NCBI GenBank assembly: GCA_949358305.1
Contig: CASHSZ010000029.1
Location: 310,001 to 374,000 of the forward strand
From: Strigamia acuminata
Lineage: Eukaryota; Arthropoda; Chilopoda; Geophilomorpha; Linotaeniidae
Reading direction: 5' to 3'
DNA: 64,000 bases
In this document: piece by piece, positions 14,001 to 28,500 of the stretch
Numbering within the stretch: position 1 is the stretch's first letter
Layout of the letters: each line of letters begins with the position of its first letter
The notes under the pieces: model-generated
The model's input: only the letters and a program-made list of their open reading frames with translations
Databases searched by the model: none
What the model was told of the DNA's origin: nothing
Made by a program: the position numbers and the translations under genes

Positions 14001-16664
14001 CTATTTCTGAACATTCAGAGACATTGGTCTTGTGGTGTTTGTGCTAAGTCAACTGTGATGAGATCAAAAGTCTATTCTCCCAAATCATCGGTTGGATGTT
14101 TCTAAAACTTACATTGTAGCCTTCTACTAAGGTTTAAACACTATTTCTGAACATTCAGAGACATTGGTCTTGTGGTGTTTGTGCTAAGTCAACTGTGATG
14201 AGATCAAAAGTCTATTCTCCCAAATCATTGGTTGGATGTTTCTAAAACTTACATTGGAGCCTTCTACTAAGGTTTAAACACTATTTCTGAACATTCAGAG
14301 ACATTGGTCTTGTGGTGTTTGTGCTAAGTCAACTGTGATGAGATCAAAAGTCTATTCTCCCAAATCATCGGTTGAATGTTTCTAAAACTTACATTGGAGC
14401 CTTCTACTAAGGTTTAAACACTATTTCTGAACATTCAGAGACATTGGTCTTGTGGTGTTTGTGCTAAGTCAACTGTGATGAGATCAAAAGTCTATTCTCC
14501 CAAATCATCGGTTAAATGTTATAAAACTTACATTGGAGCCTTCTACTAAGGTTTAAACACTATTTCTGAACATTCAGAGACATTGGTCTTGTGGTGTTTG
14601 TGCTAAGTCAACTGTGATGAGATCAAAAGTCTATTCTCCCAAATCATCGGTTGGATGTTTCTAAAACTTACATTGGAGCCTTCTACTAAGGTTTAAACAC
14701 TATTTCTGAACATTCAGAGACATTGGTCTTGTGGTGTTTGTGCTAAGTCAACTGTGATGAGATCAAAAGTCTATTCTCCCAAATCATTGGTTGGATGTTT
14801 CTAAAACTTACATTGGAGCCTTCTACTAAGGTTTAAACACTATTTCTGAACATTCAGAGACATTGGTCTTGTGGTGTTTGTGCTAAGTCAACTGTGATGA
14901 GATCAAAAGTCTATTCTCCCAAATCATCGGTTGAATGTTTCTAAAACTTACATTGGAGCCTTCTACTAAGGTTTAAACACTATTTCTGAACATTCAGAGA
15001 CATTGGTCTTGTGGTGTTTGTGCTAAGTCAACTGTGATGAGATCAAAAGTCTATTCTCCCAAATCATCGGTTGAATGTTTCTAAAACTTACATTGGAGCC
15101 TTCTACTAAGGTTTAAACACTATTTCTGAACATTCAGAGACATTGGTCTTGTGGTGTTTGTGCTAAGTCAACTGTGATGAGATCAAAAGTCTATTCTCTC
15201 AAATCATCGGTTAAATGTTATAAAACTTACATTGGAGCCTTCTACTAAGGTTTAAACACTATTTCTGAACATTCAGAGACATTGGTCTTGTGGTGTTTGT
15301 GCTAAGTCAACTGTGATGAGATCAAAAGTCTATTCTCCCAAATCATCGGTTGGATGTTTCTAAAACTTACATTGGAGCTTTCTACTAAGGTTTAAACACT
15401 ATTTCTGAACATTCAGAGACATTGGTCTTGTGGTGTTTGTGCTAAGTCAACTGTGATGAGATCAAAAGTCTATTCTCCCAAATCATTGGTTGGATGTTTC
15501 TAAAACTTACATTGGAGCCTTCTACTAAGGTTTAAACACTATTTCTGAACATTCAGAGACATTGGTCTTGTGGTGTTTGTGCTAAGTCAACTGTGATGAG
15601 ATCAAAAGTCTATTCTCCCAAATCATCGGTTGGATGTTTCTAAAACTTACATTGGAGCCTTCTACTAAGGTTTAAACACTATTTCTGAACATTCAGAGAC
15701 ATTGGACTTGTGGTGTTTGTGCTAAGTCAACTGCGATGTAAAATGAGCTCAAAATTTTTTTTTCAAAATTTATTGCTTAGGTGTTGCTAAAACTTATATT
15801 GAAGGCTTCTACTAAGGTTTAAACACTATTTCTGAACATTCAGAGACATTGGTCTTGTGGTGTTTGTGCTAAGTCAACTGCGATGTAAAATGAGCTCAAA
15901 ATTTTTTTTTCAAAATTTAATGCTTGGGTGTTGCTAAAACTTATATTGAAGGCTTCTACTAAGGTTTAAACACTATTTCTGAACATTCAGAGACATTGGA
16001 CTTGTGGTGTTTGTGCTAAGTCAACTGTGATGAGATCAAAAGTCTATTCTCCCAAATCATTGGTTGGATGTTTCTAAAACTTACATTGGAGCCTTCTACT
16101 AAGGTTTAAACACTATTTCTGAACATTCAGAGACATTGGTCTTGTGGTGTTTGTGCTAAGTCAACTGTGATGAGATCAAAAGTCTATTCTCCCAAATCAT
16201 TGGTTGGATGTTTCTAAAACTTACATTGGAGCCTTCTACTAAGGTTTAAACACTATTTCTGAACATTCAGAGACATTGGTCTTGTGGTGTTTGTGCTAAG
16301 TCAACTGTGATGAGATCAAAAGTCTATTCTCCCAAATCATTGGTTGGATGTTTCTAAAACTTACATTGGAGCCTTCTACTAAGGTTTAAACACTATTTCT
16401 GAACATTCAGAGACATTGGTCTTGTGGTGTTTGTGCTAAGTCAACTGTGATGAGATCAAAAGTCTATTCTCCCAAATCATCGGTTGGATGTTTCTAAAAC
16501 TTACATTGTAGCCTTCTACTAAGGTTTAAACACTATTTCTGAACATTCAGAGACATTGGTCTTGTGGTGTTTGTGCTAAGTCAACTGTGATGAGATCAAA
16601 AGTCTATTCTCCCAAATCATTGGTTGGATGTTTCTAAAACTTACATTGGAGCCTTCTACTAAGG
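11041..16664. repeat. Higher-order repeat, 2,812-bp period
   Basis: Marker bases recur at a constant offset of 2,812 bp. TGTAGCC occurs at 11303 and 14115, CTATTCTCTC at 12379 and 15191, and the first B monomer of a pair (GGACTTG) at 12892 and 15704. The correspondence runs from about 11,041 to about 13,66x against about 13,853 to 16,47x, then breaks where subtype markers disagree. The length matches about 20 monomers including one B pair. The second copy also belongs to the 4,357-bp duplication, so the hierarchy is nested. Boundaries are by eye, to within one monomer. Confidence 0.75.
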
Positions 16665-19600
16665 TTTAAACACTATTTCTGAACATTCAGAGACATTGGT
16701 CTTGTGGTGTTTGTGCTAAGTCAACTGTGATGAGATCAAAAGTCTATTCTCCCAAATCATCGGTTGAATGTTTCTAAAACTTACATTGGAGCTTTCTACT
16801 AAGGTTTAAACACTATTTCTGAACATTCAGAGACATTGGTCTTGTGGTGTTTGTGCTAAGTCAACTGTGATGAGATCAAAAGTCTATTCTCCCAAATCAT
16901 CGGTTAAATGTTATAAAATTTACATTGGAGCCTTCTACTAAGTTTTAAACACTATTTCTGAACATTCAGAGACATTGGTCTTGTGGTGTTTGTGCTAAGT
17001 CAACTGTGATGAGATCAAAAGTCTATTCTCCCAAATCATCGGTTGGATGTTTCTAAAACTTACATTGGAGCCTTCTACTAAGGTTTAAACACTATTTCTG
17101 AACATTCAGAGACATTGGTCTTGTGGTGTTTGTGCTAAGTCAACTGTGATGAGATCAAAAGTCTATTCTCCCAAATCATTGGTTGGATGTTTCTAAAACT
17201 TACATTGGAGCCTTCTACTAAGGTTTAAACACTATTTCTGAACATTCAGAGACATTGGTCTTGTGGTGTTTGTGCTAAGTCAACTGTGATGAGATCAAAA
17301 GTCTATTCTCCCAAATCATCGGTTGAATGTTTCTAAAACTTACATTGGAGCCTTCTACTAAGGTTTAAACACTATTTCTGAACATTCAGAGACATTGGTC
17401 TTGTGGTGTTTGTGCTAAGTCAACTGTGATGAGATCAAAAGTCTATTCTCCCAAATCATCGGTTAAATGTTATAAAACTTACATTGGAGCCTTCTACTAA
17501 GGTTTAAACACTATTTCTGAACATTCAGAGACATTGGTCTTGTGGTGTTTGTGCTAAGTCAACTGTGATGAGATCAAAAGTCTATTCTCCCAAATCATCG
17601 GTTGGATGTTTCTAAAACTTACATTGGAGCCTTCTACTAAGGTTTAAACACTATTTCTGAACATTCAGAGACATTGGTCTTGTGGTGTTTGTGCTAAGTC
17701 AACTGTGATGAGATCAAAAGTCTATTCTCCCAAATCATTGGTTGGATGTTTCTAAAACTTACATTGGAGCCTTCTACTAAGGTTTAAACACTATTTCTGA
17801 ACATTCAGAGACATTGGTCTTGTGGTGTTTGTGCTAAGTCAACTGTGATGAGATCAAAAGTCTATTCTCCCAAATCATCGGTTGGATGTTTCTAAAACTT
17901 ACATTGGAGCCTTCTACTAAGGTTTAAGCACTATTTCTGAACATTCAGAGACATTGGACTTGTGGTGTTTGTGCTAAGTCAACTGCGATGTAAAATGAGC
18001 TCAAAATTTTTTTTTCAAAATTTAATGCTTGGGTGTTGCTAAAACTTATATTGAAGGCTTCTACTAAGGTTTAAACACTATTTCTGAACATTCAGAGACA
18101 TTGGACTTGTGGTGTTTGTGCTAAGTCAACTGTGATGAGATCAAAAGTCTATTCTCCCAAATCATTGGTTGGATGTTTCTAAAACTTACATTGGAGCCTT
18201 CTACTAAGGTTTAAACACTATTTCTGAACATTCAGAGACATTGGTCTTGTGGTGTTTGTGCTAAGTCAACTGTGATGAGATCAAAAGTCTATTCTCCCAA
18301 ATCATTGGTTGGATGTTTTTAAAACTTACATTGGAGCCTTCTACTAAGGTTTAAACACTATTTCTGAACATTCAGAGACATTGGTCTTGTGGTGTTTGTG
18401 CTAAGTCAACTGTGATGAGATCAAAAGTCTATTCTCCCAAATCATCGGTTGGATGTTTCTAAAACTTACATTGTAGCCTTCTACTAAGGTTTAAACACTA
18501 TTTCTGAACATTCAGAGACATTGGTCTTGTGGTGTTTGTGCTAAGTCAACTGTGATGAGATCAAAAGTCTATTCTCCCAAATCATTGGTTGGATGTTTCT
18601 AAAACTTACATTGGAGCCTTCTACTAAGGTTTAAACACTATTTCTGAACATTCAGAGACATTGGTCTTGTGGTGTTTGTGCTAAGTCAACTGTGATGAGA
18701 TCAAAAGTCTATTCTCCCAAATCATCGGTTGAATGTTTCTAAAACTTACATTGGAGCCTTCTACTAAGGTTTAAACACTATTTCTGAACATTCAGAGACA
18801 TTGGTCTTGTGGTGTTTGTGCTAAGTCAACTGTGATGAGATCAAAAGTCTATTCTCCCAAATCATCGGTTAAATGTTATAAAACTTACATTGGAGCCTTC
18901 TACTAAGGTTTAAACACTATTTCTGAACATTCAGAGACATTGGTCTTGTGGTGTTTGTGCTAAGTCAACTGTGATGAGATCAAAAGTCTATTCTCCCAAA
19001 TCATCGGTTGGATGTTTCTAAAACTTACATTGGAGCCTTCTACTAAGGTTTAAACACTATTTCTGAACATTCAGAGACATTGGTCTTGTGGTGTTTGTGC
19101 TAAGTCAACTGTGATGAGATCAAAAGTCTATTCTCCCAAATCATTGGTTGGATGTTTCTAAAACTTACATTGGAGCCTTCTACTAAGGTTTAAACACTAT
19201 TTCTGAACATTCAGAGACATTGGTCTTGTGGTGTTTGTGCTAAGTCAACTGTGATGAGATCAAAAGTCTATTCTCCCAAATCATCGGTTGAATGTTTCTA
19301 AAACTTACATTGGAGCCTTCTACTAAGGTTTAAACACTATTTCTGAACATTCAGAGACATTGGTCTTGTGGTGTTTGTGCTAAGTCAACTGTGATGAGAT
19401 CAAAAGTCTATTCTCCCAAATCATCGGTTGAATGTTTCTAAAACTTACATTGGAGCCTTCTACTAAGGTTTAAACACTATTTCTGAACATTCAGAGACAT
19501 TGGTCTTGTGGTGTTTGTGCTAAGTCAACTGTGATGAGATCAAAAGTCTATTCTCTCAAATCATCGGTTAAATGTTATAAAACTTACATTGGAGCCTTCT

Positions 19601-22574
19601 ACTAAGGTTTAAACACTATTTCTGAACATTCAGAGACATTGGTCTTGTGGTGTTTGTGCTAAGTCAACTGTGATGAGATCAAAAGTCTATTCTCCCAAAT
19701 CATCGGTTGGATGTTTCTAAAACTTACATTGGAGCTTTCTACTAAGGTTTAAACACTATTTCTGAACATTCAGAGACATTGGTCTTGTGGTGTTTGTGCT
19801 AAGTCAACTGTGATGAGATCAAAAGTCTATTCTCCCAAATCATTGGTTGGATGTTTCTAAAACTTACATTGGAGCCTTCTACTAAGGTTTAAACACTATT
19901 TCTGAACATTCAGAGACATTGGTCTTGTGGTGTTTGTGCTAAGTCAACTGTGATGAGATCAAAAGTCTATTCTCCCAAATCATCGGTTGGATGTTTCTAA
20001 AACTTACATTGGAGCCTTCTACTAAGGTTTAAACACTATTTCTGAACATTCAGAGACATTGGACTTGTGGTGTTTGTGCTAAGTCAACTGCGATGTAAAA
20101 TGAGCTCAAAATTTTTTTTTCAAAATTTATTGCTTAGGTGTTGCTAAAACTTATATTGAAGGCTTCTACTAAGGTTTAAACACTATTTCTGAACATTCAG
20201 AGACATTGGTCTTGTGGTGTTTGTGCTAAGTCAACTGCGATGTAAAATGAGCTCAAAATTTTTTTTTCAAAATTTAATGCTTGGGTGTTGCTAAAACTTA
20301 TATTGAAGGCTTCTACTAAGGTTTAAACACTATTTCTGAACATTCAGAGACATTGGACTTGTGGTGTTTGTGCTAAGTCAACTGTGATGAGATCAAAAGT
20401 CTATTCTCCCAAATCATTGGTTGGATGTTTCTAAAACTTACATTGGAGCCTTCTACTAAGGTTTAAACACTATTTCTGAACATTCAGAGACATTGGTCTT
20501 GTGGTGTTTGTGCTAAGTCAACTGTGATGAGATCAAAAGTCTATTCTCCCAAATCATTGGTTGGATGTTTCTAAAACTTACATTGGAGCCTTCTACTAAG
20601 GTTTAAACACTATTTCTGAACATTCAGAGACATTGGTCTTGTGGTGTTTGTGCTAAGTCAACTGTGATGAGATCAAAAGTCTATTCTCCCAAATCATTGG
20701 TTGGATGTTTCTAAAACTTACATTGGAGCCTTCTACTAAGGTTTAAACACTATTTCTGAACATTCAGAGACATTGGTCTTGTGGTGTTTGTGCTAAGTCA
20801 ACTGTGATGAGATCAAAAGTCTATTCTCCCAAATCATCGGTTGGATGTTTCTAAAACTTACATTGTAGCCTTCTACTAAGGTTTAAACACTATTTCTGAA
20901 CATTCAGAGACATTGGTCTTGTGGTGTTTGTGCTAAGTCAACTGTGATGAGATCAAAAGTCTATTCTCCCAAATCATTGGTTGGATGTTTCTAAAACTTA
21001 CATTGGAGCCTTCTACTAAGGTTTAAACACTATTTCTGAACATTCAGAGACATTGGTCTTGTGGTGTTTGTGCTAAGTCAACTGTGATGAGATCAAAAGT
21101 CTATTCTCCCAAATCATCGGTTGAATGTTTCTAAAACTTACATTGGAGCTTTCTACTAAGGTTTAAACACTATTTCTGAACATTCAGAGACATTGGTCTT
21201 GTGGTGTTTGTGCTAAGTCAACTGTGATGAGATCAAAAGTCTATTCTCCCAAATCATCGGTTAAATGTTATAAAATTTACATTGGAGCCTTCTACTAAGT
21301 TTTAAACACTATTTCTGAACATTCAGAGACATTGGTCTTGTGGTGTTTGTGCTAAGTCAACTGTGATGAGATCAAAAGTCTATTCTCCCAAATCATCGGT
21401 TGGATGTTTCTAAAACTTACATTGGAGCCTTCTACTAAGGTTTAAACACTATTTCTGAACATTCAGAGACATTGGTCTTGTGGTGTTTGTGCTAAGTCAA
21501 CTGTGATGAGATCAAAAGTCTATTCTCCCAAATCATTGGTTGGATGTTTCTAAAACTTACATTGGAGCCTTCTACTAAGGTTTAAACACTATTTCTGAAC
21601 ATTCAGAGACATTGGTCTTGTGGTGTTTGTGCTAAGTCAACTGTGATGAGATCAAAAGTCTATTCTCCCAAATCATCGGTTGAATGTTTCTAAAACTTAC
21701 ATTGGAGCCTTCTACTAAGGTTTAAACACTATTTCTGAACATTCAGAGACATTGGTCTTGTGGTGTTTGTGCTAAGTCAACTGTGATGAGATCAAAAGTC
21801 TATTCTCCCAAATCATCGGTTAAATGTTATAAAACTTACATTGGAGCCTTCTACTAAGGTTTAAACACTATTTCTGAACATTCAGAGACATTGGTCTTGT
21901 GGTGTTTGTGCTAAGTCAACTGTGATGAGATCAAAAGTCTATTCTCCCAAATCATCGGTTGGATGTTTCTAAAACTTACATTGGAGCCTTCTACTAAGGT
22001 TTAAACACTATTTCTGAACATTCAGAGACATTGGTCTTGTGGTGTTTGTGCTAAGTCAACTGTGATGAGATCAAAAGTCTATTCTCCCAAATCATTGGTT
22101 GGATGTTTCTAAAACTTACATTGGAGCCTTCTACTAAGGTTTAAACACTATTTCTGAACATTCAGAGACATTGGTCTTGTGGTGTTTGTGCTAAGTCAAC
22201 TGTGATGAGATCAAAAGTCTATTCTCCCAAATCATCGGTTGGATGTTTCTAAAACTTACATTGGAGCCTTCTACTAAGGTTTAAGCACTATTTCTGAACA
22301 TTCAGAGACATTGGACTTGTGGTGTTTGTGCTAAGTCAACTGCGATGTAAAATGAGCTCAAAATTTTTTTTTCAAAATTTAATGCTTGGGTGTTGCTAAA
22401 ACTTATATTGAAGGCTTCTACTAAGGTTTAAACACTATTTCTGAACATTCAGAGACATTGGACTTGTGGTGTTTGTGCTAAGTCAACTGTGATGAGATCA
22501 AAAGTCTATTCTCCCAAATCATTGGTTGGATGTTTCTAAAACTTACATTGGAGCCTTCTACTAAGGTTTAAACA
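13861..22574. repeat. Higher-order repeat, 4,357-bp tandem duplication
   Basis: Two tandem copies, about 13,861-18,217 and 18,218-22,574. Rare markers all recur at exactly 4,357 bp: CTATTCTCTC at 15191 and 19548, the B-pair GGACTTG at 15704 and 20061, TGTAGCC at 16507 and 20864, AGTTTTAAAC at 16941 and 21298, GGTTTAAGCA at 17921 and 22278, GGATGTTTTT at 18311 and 22668. The match continues past the second copy to about 19,42x against 23,78x, so a third copy is begun and broken off. Conservation of one-off mutations means the duplication is much younger than the monomers. Confidence 0.85.
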
Positions 22575-25500
22575 CTATTTCTGAACATTCAGAGACATTG
22601 GTCTTGTGGTGTTTGTGCTAAGTCAACTGTGATGAGATCAAAAGTCTATTCTCCCAAATCATTGGTTGGATGTTTTTAAAACTTACATTGGAGCCTTCTA
22701 CTAAGGTTTAAACACTATTTCTGAACATTCAGAGACATTGGTCTTGTGGTGTTTGTGCTAAGTCAACTGTGATGAGATCAAAAGTCTATTCTCCCAAATC
22801 ATCGGTTGGATGTTTCTAAAACTTACATTGTAGCCTTCTACTAAGGTTTAAACACTATTTCTGAACATTCAGAGACATTGGTCTTGTGGTGTTTGTGCTA
22901 AGTCAACTGTGATGAGATCAAAAGTCTATTCTCCCAAATCATTGGTTGGATGTTTCTAAAACTTACATTGGAGCCTTCTACTAAGGTTTAAACACTATTT
23001 CTGAACATTCAGAGACATTGGTCTTGTGGTGTTTGTGCTAAGTCAACTGTGATGAGATCAAAAGTCTATTCTCCCAAATCATCGGTTGAATGTTTCTAAA
23101 ACTTACATTGGAGCCTTCTACTAAGGTTTAAACACTATTTCTGAACATTCAGAGACATTGGTCTTGTGGTGTTTGTGCTAAGTCAACTGTGATGAGATCA
23201 AAAGTCTATTCTCCCAAATCATCGGTTAAATGTTATAAAACTTACATTGGAGCCTTCTACTAAGGTTTAAACACTATTTCTGAACATTCAGAGACATTGG
23301 TCTTGTGGTGTTTGTGCTAAGTCAACTGTGATGAGATCAAAAGTCTATTCTCCCAAATCATCGGTTGGATGTTTCTAAAACTTACATTGGAGCCTTCTAC
23401 TAAGGTTTAAACACTATTTCTGAACATTCAGAGACATTGGTCTTGTGGTGTTTGTGCTAAGTCAACTGTGATGAGATCAAAAGTCTATTCTCCCAAATCA
23501 TTGGTTGGATGTTTCTAAAACTTACATTGGAGCCTTCTACTAAGGTTTAAACACTATTTCTGAACATTCAGAGACATTGGTCTTGTGGTGTTTGTGCTAA
23601 GTCAACTGTGATGAGATCAAAAGTCTATTCTCCCAAATCATCGGTTGAATGTTTCTAAAACTTACATTGGAGCCTTCTACTAAGGTTTAAACACTATTTC
23701 TGAACATTCAGAGACATTGGTCTTGTGGTGTTTGTGCTAAGTCAACTGTGATGAGATCAAAAGTCTATTCTCCCAAATCATCGGTTAAATGTTATAAAAC
23801 TTACATTGGAGCCTTCTACTAAGGTTTAAACACTATTTCTGAACATTCAGAGACATTGGTCTTGTGGTGTTTGTGCTAAGTCAACTGTGATGAGATCAAA
23901 AGTCTATTCTCCCAAATCATCGGTTGGATGTTTCTAAAACTTACATTGGAGCCTTCTACTAAGGTTTAAACACTATTTCTGAACATTCAGAGACATTGGT
24001 CTTGTGGTGTTTGTGCTAAGTCAACTGTGATGAGATCAAAAGTCTATTCTCCCAAATCATTGGTTGGATGTTTCTAAAACTTACATTGGAGCCTTCTACT
24101 AAGGTTTAAACACTATTTCTGAACATTCAGAGACATTGGTCTTGTGGTGTTTGTGCTAAGTCAACTGTGATGAGATCAAAAGTCTATTCTCCCAAATCAT
24201 TGGTTGGATGTTTTTAAAACTTACATTGGAGCCTTCTACTAAGGTTTAAACACTATTTCTGAACATTCAGAGACATTGGTCTTGTGGTGTTTGTGCTAAG
24301 TCAACTGTGATGAGATCAAAAGTCTATTCTCCCAAATCATCGGTTGGATGTTTCTAAAACTTACATTGTAGCCTTCTACTAAGGTTTAAACACTATTTCT
24401 GAACATTCAGAGACATTGGTCTTGTGGTGTTTGTGCTAAGTCAACTGTGATGAGATCAAAAGTCTATTCTCCCAAATCATTGGTTGGATGTTTCTAAAAC
24501 TTACATTGGAGCCTTCTACTAAGGTTTAAACACTATTTCTGAACATTCAGAGACATTGGTCTTGTGGTGTTTGTGCTAAGTCAACTGTGATGAGATCAAA
24601 AGTCTATTCTCCCAAATCATCGGTTGAATGTTTCTAAAACTTACATTGGAGCCTTCTACTAAGGTTTAAACACTATTTCTGAACATTCAGAGACATTGGT
24701 CTTGTGGTGTTTGTGCTAAGTCAACTGTGATGAGATCAAAAGTCTATTCTCCCAAATCATCGGTTAAATGTTATAAAACTTACATTGGAGCCTTCTACTA
24801 AGGTTTAAACACTATTTCTGAACATTCAGAGACATTGGTCTTGTGGTGTTTGTGCTAAGTCAACTGTGATGAGATCAAAAGTCTATTCTCCCAAATCATC
24901 GGTTGGATGTTTCTAAAACTTACATTGGAGCCTTCTACTAAGGTTTAAACACTATTTCTGAACATTCAGAGACATTGGTCTTGTGGTGTTTGTGCTAAGT
25001 CAACTGTGATGAGATCAAAAGTCTATTCTCCCAAATCATTGGTTGGATGTTTCTAAAACTTACATTGGAGCCTTCTACTAAGGTTTAAACACTATTTCTG
25101 AACATTCAGAGACATTGGTCTTGTGGTGTTTGTGCTAAGTCAACTGTGATGAGATCAAAAGTCTATTCTCCCAAATCATCGGTTGAATGTTTCTAAAACT
25201 TACATTGGAGCCTTCTACTAAGGTTTAAACACTATTTCTGAACATTCAGAGACATTGGTCTTGTGGTGTTTGTGCTAAGTCAACTGTGATGAGATCAAAA
25301 GTCTATTCTCCCAAATCATCGGTTAAATGTTATAAAACTTACATTGGAGCCTTCTACTAAGGTTTAAACACTATTTCTGAACATTCAGAGACATTGGTCT
25401 TGTGGTGTTTGTGCTAAGTCAACTGTGATGAGATCAAAAGTCTATTCTCCCAAATCATCGGTTGGATGTTTCTAAAACTTACATTGGAGCCTTCTACTAA

Positions 25501-28500
25501 GGTTTAAACACTATTTCTGAACATTCAGAGACATTGGTCTTGTGGTGTTTGTGCTAAGTCAACTGTGATGAGATCAAAAGTCTATTCTCCCAAATCATTG
25601 GTTGGATGTTTCTAAAACTTACATTGGAGCCTTCTACTAAGGTTTAAACACTATTTCTGAACATTCAGAGACATTGGTCTTGTGGTGTTTGTGCTAAGTC
25701 AACTGTGATGAGATCAAAAGTCTATTCTCCCAAATCATCGGTTGGATGTTTCTAAAACTTACATTGGAGCCTTCTACTAAGGTTTAAACACTATTTCTGA
25801 ACATTCAGAGACATTGGACTTGTGGTGTTTGTGCTAAGTCAACTGCGATGTAAAATGAGCTCAAAATTTTTTTTTCAAAATTTATTGCTTAGGTGTTGCT
25901 AAAACTTATATTGAAGGCTTCTACTAAGGTTTAAACACTATTTCTGAACATTCAGAGACATTGGTCTTGTGGTGTTTGTGCTAAGTCAACTGCGATGTAA
26001 AATGAGCTCAAAATTTTTTTTTCAAAATTTCATGCTTGGGTGTTGCTAAAACTTATATTGAAGGCTTCTACTAAGGTTTAAACACTATTTCTGAACATTC
26101 AGAGACATTGGACTTGTGGTGTTTGTGCTAAGTCAACTGTGATGAGATCAAAAGTCTATTCTCCCAAATCATTGGTTGGATGTTTCTAAAACTTACATTG
26201 GAGCCTTCTACTAAGGTTTAAACACTATTTCTGAACATTCAGAGACATTGGTCTTGTGGTGTTTGTGCTAAGTCAACTGTGATGAGATCAAAAGTCTATT
26301 CTCCCAAATCATCGGTTGAATGTTTCTAAAACTTACATTGGAGCCTTCTACTAAGGTTTAAACACTATTTCTGAACATTCAGAGACATTGGTCTTGTGGT
26401 GTTTGTGCTAAGTCAACTGTGATGAGATCAAAAGTCTATTCTCCCAAATCATCGGTTAAATGTTTCTAAAACTTACATTGGAGCCTTCTACTAAGGTTTA
26501 AACACTATTTCTGAACATTCAGAGACATTGGTCTTGTGGTGTTTGTGCTAAGTCAACTGTGATGAGATCAAAAGTCTATTCTCCCAAATCATTGGTTGGA
26601 TGTTTCTAAAACTTACATTGGAGCCTTCTACTAAGGTTTAAACACTATTTCTGAACATTCAGAGACATTGGTCTTGTGGTGTTTGTGCTAAGTCAACTGT
26701 GATGAGATCAAAAGTCTATTCTCCCAAATCATCGGTTAAATGTTTCTAAAACTTACATTGGAGCCTTCTACTAAGGTTTAAACACTATTTCTGAACATTC
26801 AGAGACATTGGTCTTGTGGTGTTTGTGCTAAGTCAACTGTGATGAGATCAAAAGTCTATTCTCCCAAATCATCGGTTGGATGTTTCTAAAACTTACATTG
26901 GAGCCTTCTACTAAGGTTTAAACACTATTTCTGAACATTCAGAGACATTGGACTTGTGGTGTTTGTGCTAAGTCAACTGCGATGTGAAATGAGCTCAAAA
27001 TTTTTTTTTCAAAATTTATTGCTTGGGTGTTGCTAAAACTTAGATTGAAGGCTTCTACTAAGGTTTAAACACTATTTCTGAACATTCAGAGACATTGGTC
27101 TTGTGGTGTTTGTGCTAAGTCAACTGCGATGTGAAATGAGCTCGAAATTTTTTTCTTCAAAATTTAATGCTTGGGTGTTGCTAAAACTTATATTGAAGGC
27201 TTCTACTAAGGTTTAAACACTATTTCTGAACATACAGAGACATTGGACTTGTGGTGTTTGTGCTAAGTAACTGTGATGAGATCAAAAGTCTATTCTCCCA
27301 AATCATTGCTTGGATGTTGCTAAAACTTACATTGAAGGCTTCTACTAAGGTTTAAACACTATTTCTGAACATTCAGAGACATTGGACTTGTGGTGTTTGT
27401 GCTAAGTCAACTGTGATGAGATCAAAAGTCTATTCTCCCAAATCATTGGTTGGATGTTTCTAAAACTTACATTGGAGCCTTCTACTAAGGTTTAAACACT
27501 ATTTCTGAACATTCAGAGACATTGGTCTTGTGGTGTTTGTGCTAAGTCAACTGTGATGAGATCAAAAGTCTATTCTCCCAAATCATCGGTTGAATGTTTC
27601 TAAAACTTACATTGGAGCCTTCTACTAAGGTTTAAACACTATTTCTGAACATTCAGAGACATTGGTCTTGTGGTGTTTGTGCTAAGTCAACTGTGATGAG
27701 ATCAAAAGTCTATTCTCCCAAATCATCGGTTAAATGTTTCTAAAACTTACATTGGAGCCTTCTACTAAGGTTTAAACACTATTTCTGAACATTCAGAGAC
27801 ATTGGTCTTGTGGTGTTTGTGCTAAGTCAACTGTGATGAGATCAAAAGTCTATTCTCCCAAATCATTGGTTGGATGTTTCTAAAACTTACATTGGAGCCT
27901 TCTACTAAGGTTTAAACACTATTTCTGAACATTCAGAGACATTGGTCTTGTGGTGTTTGTGCTAAGTCAACTGTGATGAGATCAAAAGTCTATTCTCCCA
28001 AATCATCGGTTAAATGTTTCTAAAACTTACATTGGAGCCTTCTACTAAGGTTTAAACACTATTTCTGAACATTCAGAGACATTGGTCTTGTGGTGTTTGT
28101 GCTAAGTCAACTGTGATGAGATCAAAAGTCTATTCTCCCAAATCATCGGTTGGATGTTTCTAAAACTTACATTGGAGCCTTCTACTAAGGTTTAAACACT
28201 ATTTCTGAACATTCAGAGACATTGGTCTTGTGGTGTTTGTGCTAAGTCAACTGTGATGAGATCAAAAGTCTATTCTCCCAAATCATTGGTTGGATGTTTC
28301 TAAAACTTACATTGGAGCCTTCTACTAAGGTTTAAACACTATTTCTGAACATTCAGAGACATTGGTCTTGTGGTGTTTGTGCTAAGTCAACTGTGATGAG
28401 ATCAAAAGTCTATTCTCCCAAATCATCGGTTAAATGTTTCTAAAACTTACATTGGAGCCTTCTACTAAGGTTTAAACACTATTTCTGAACATTCAGAGAC

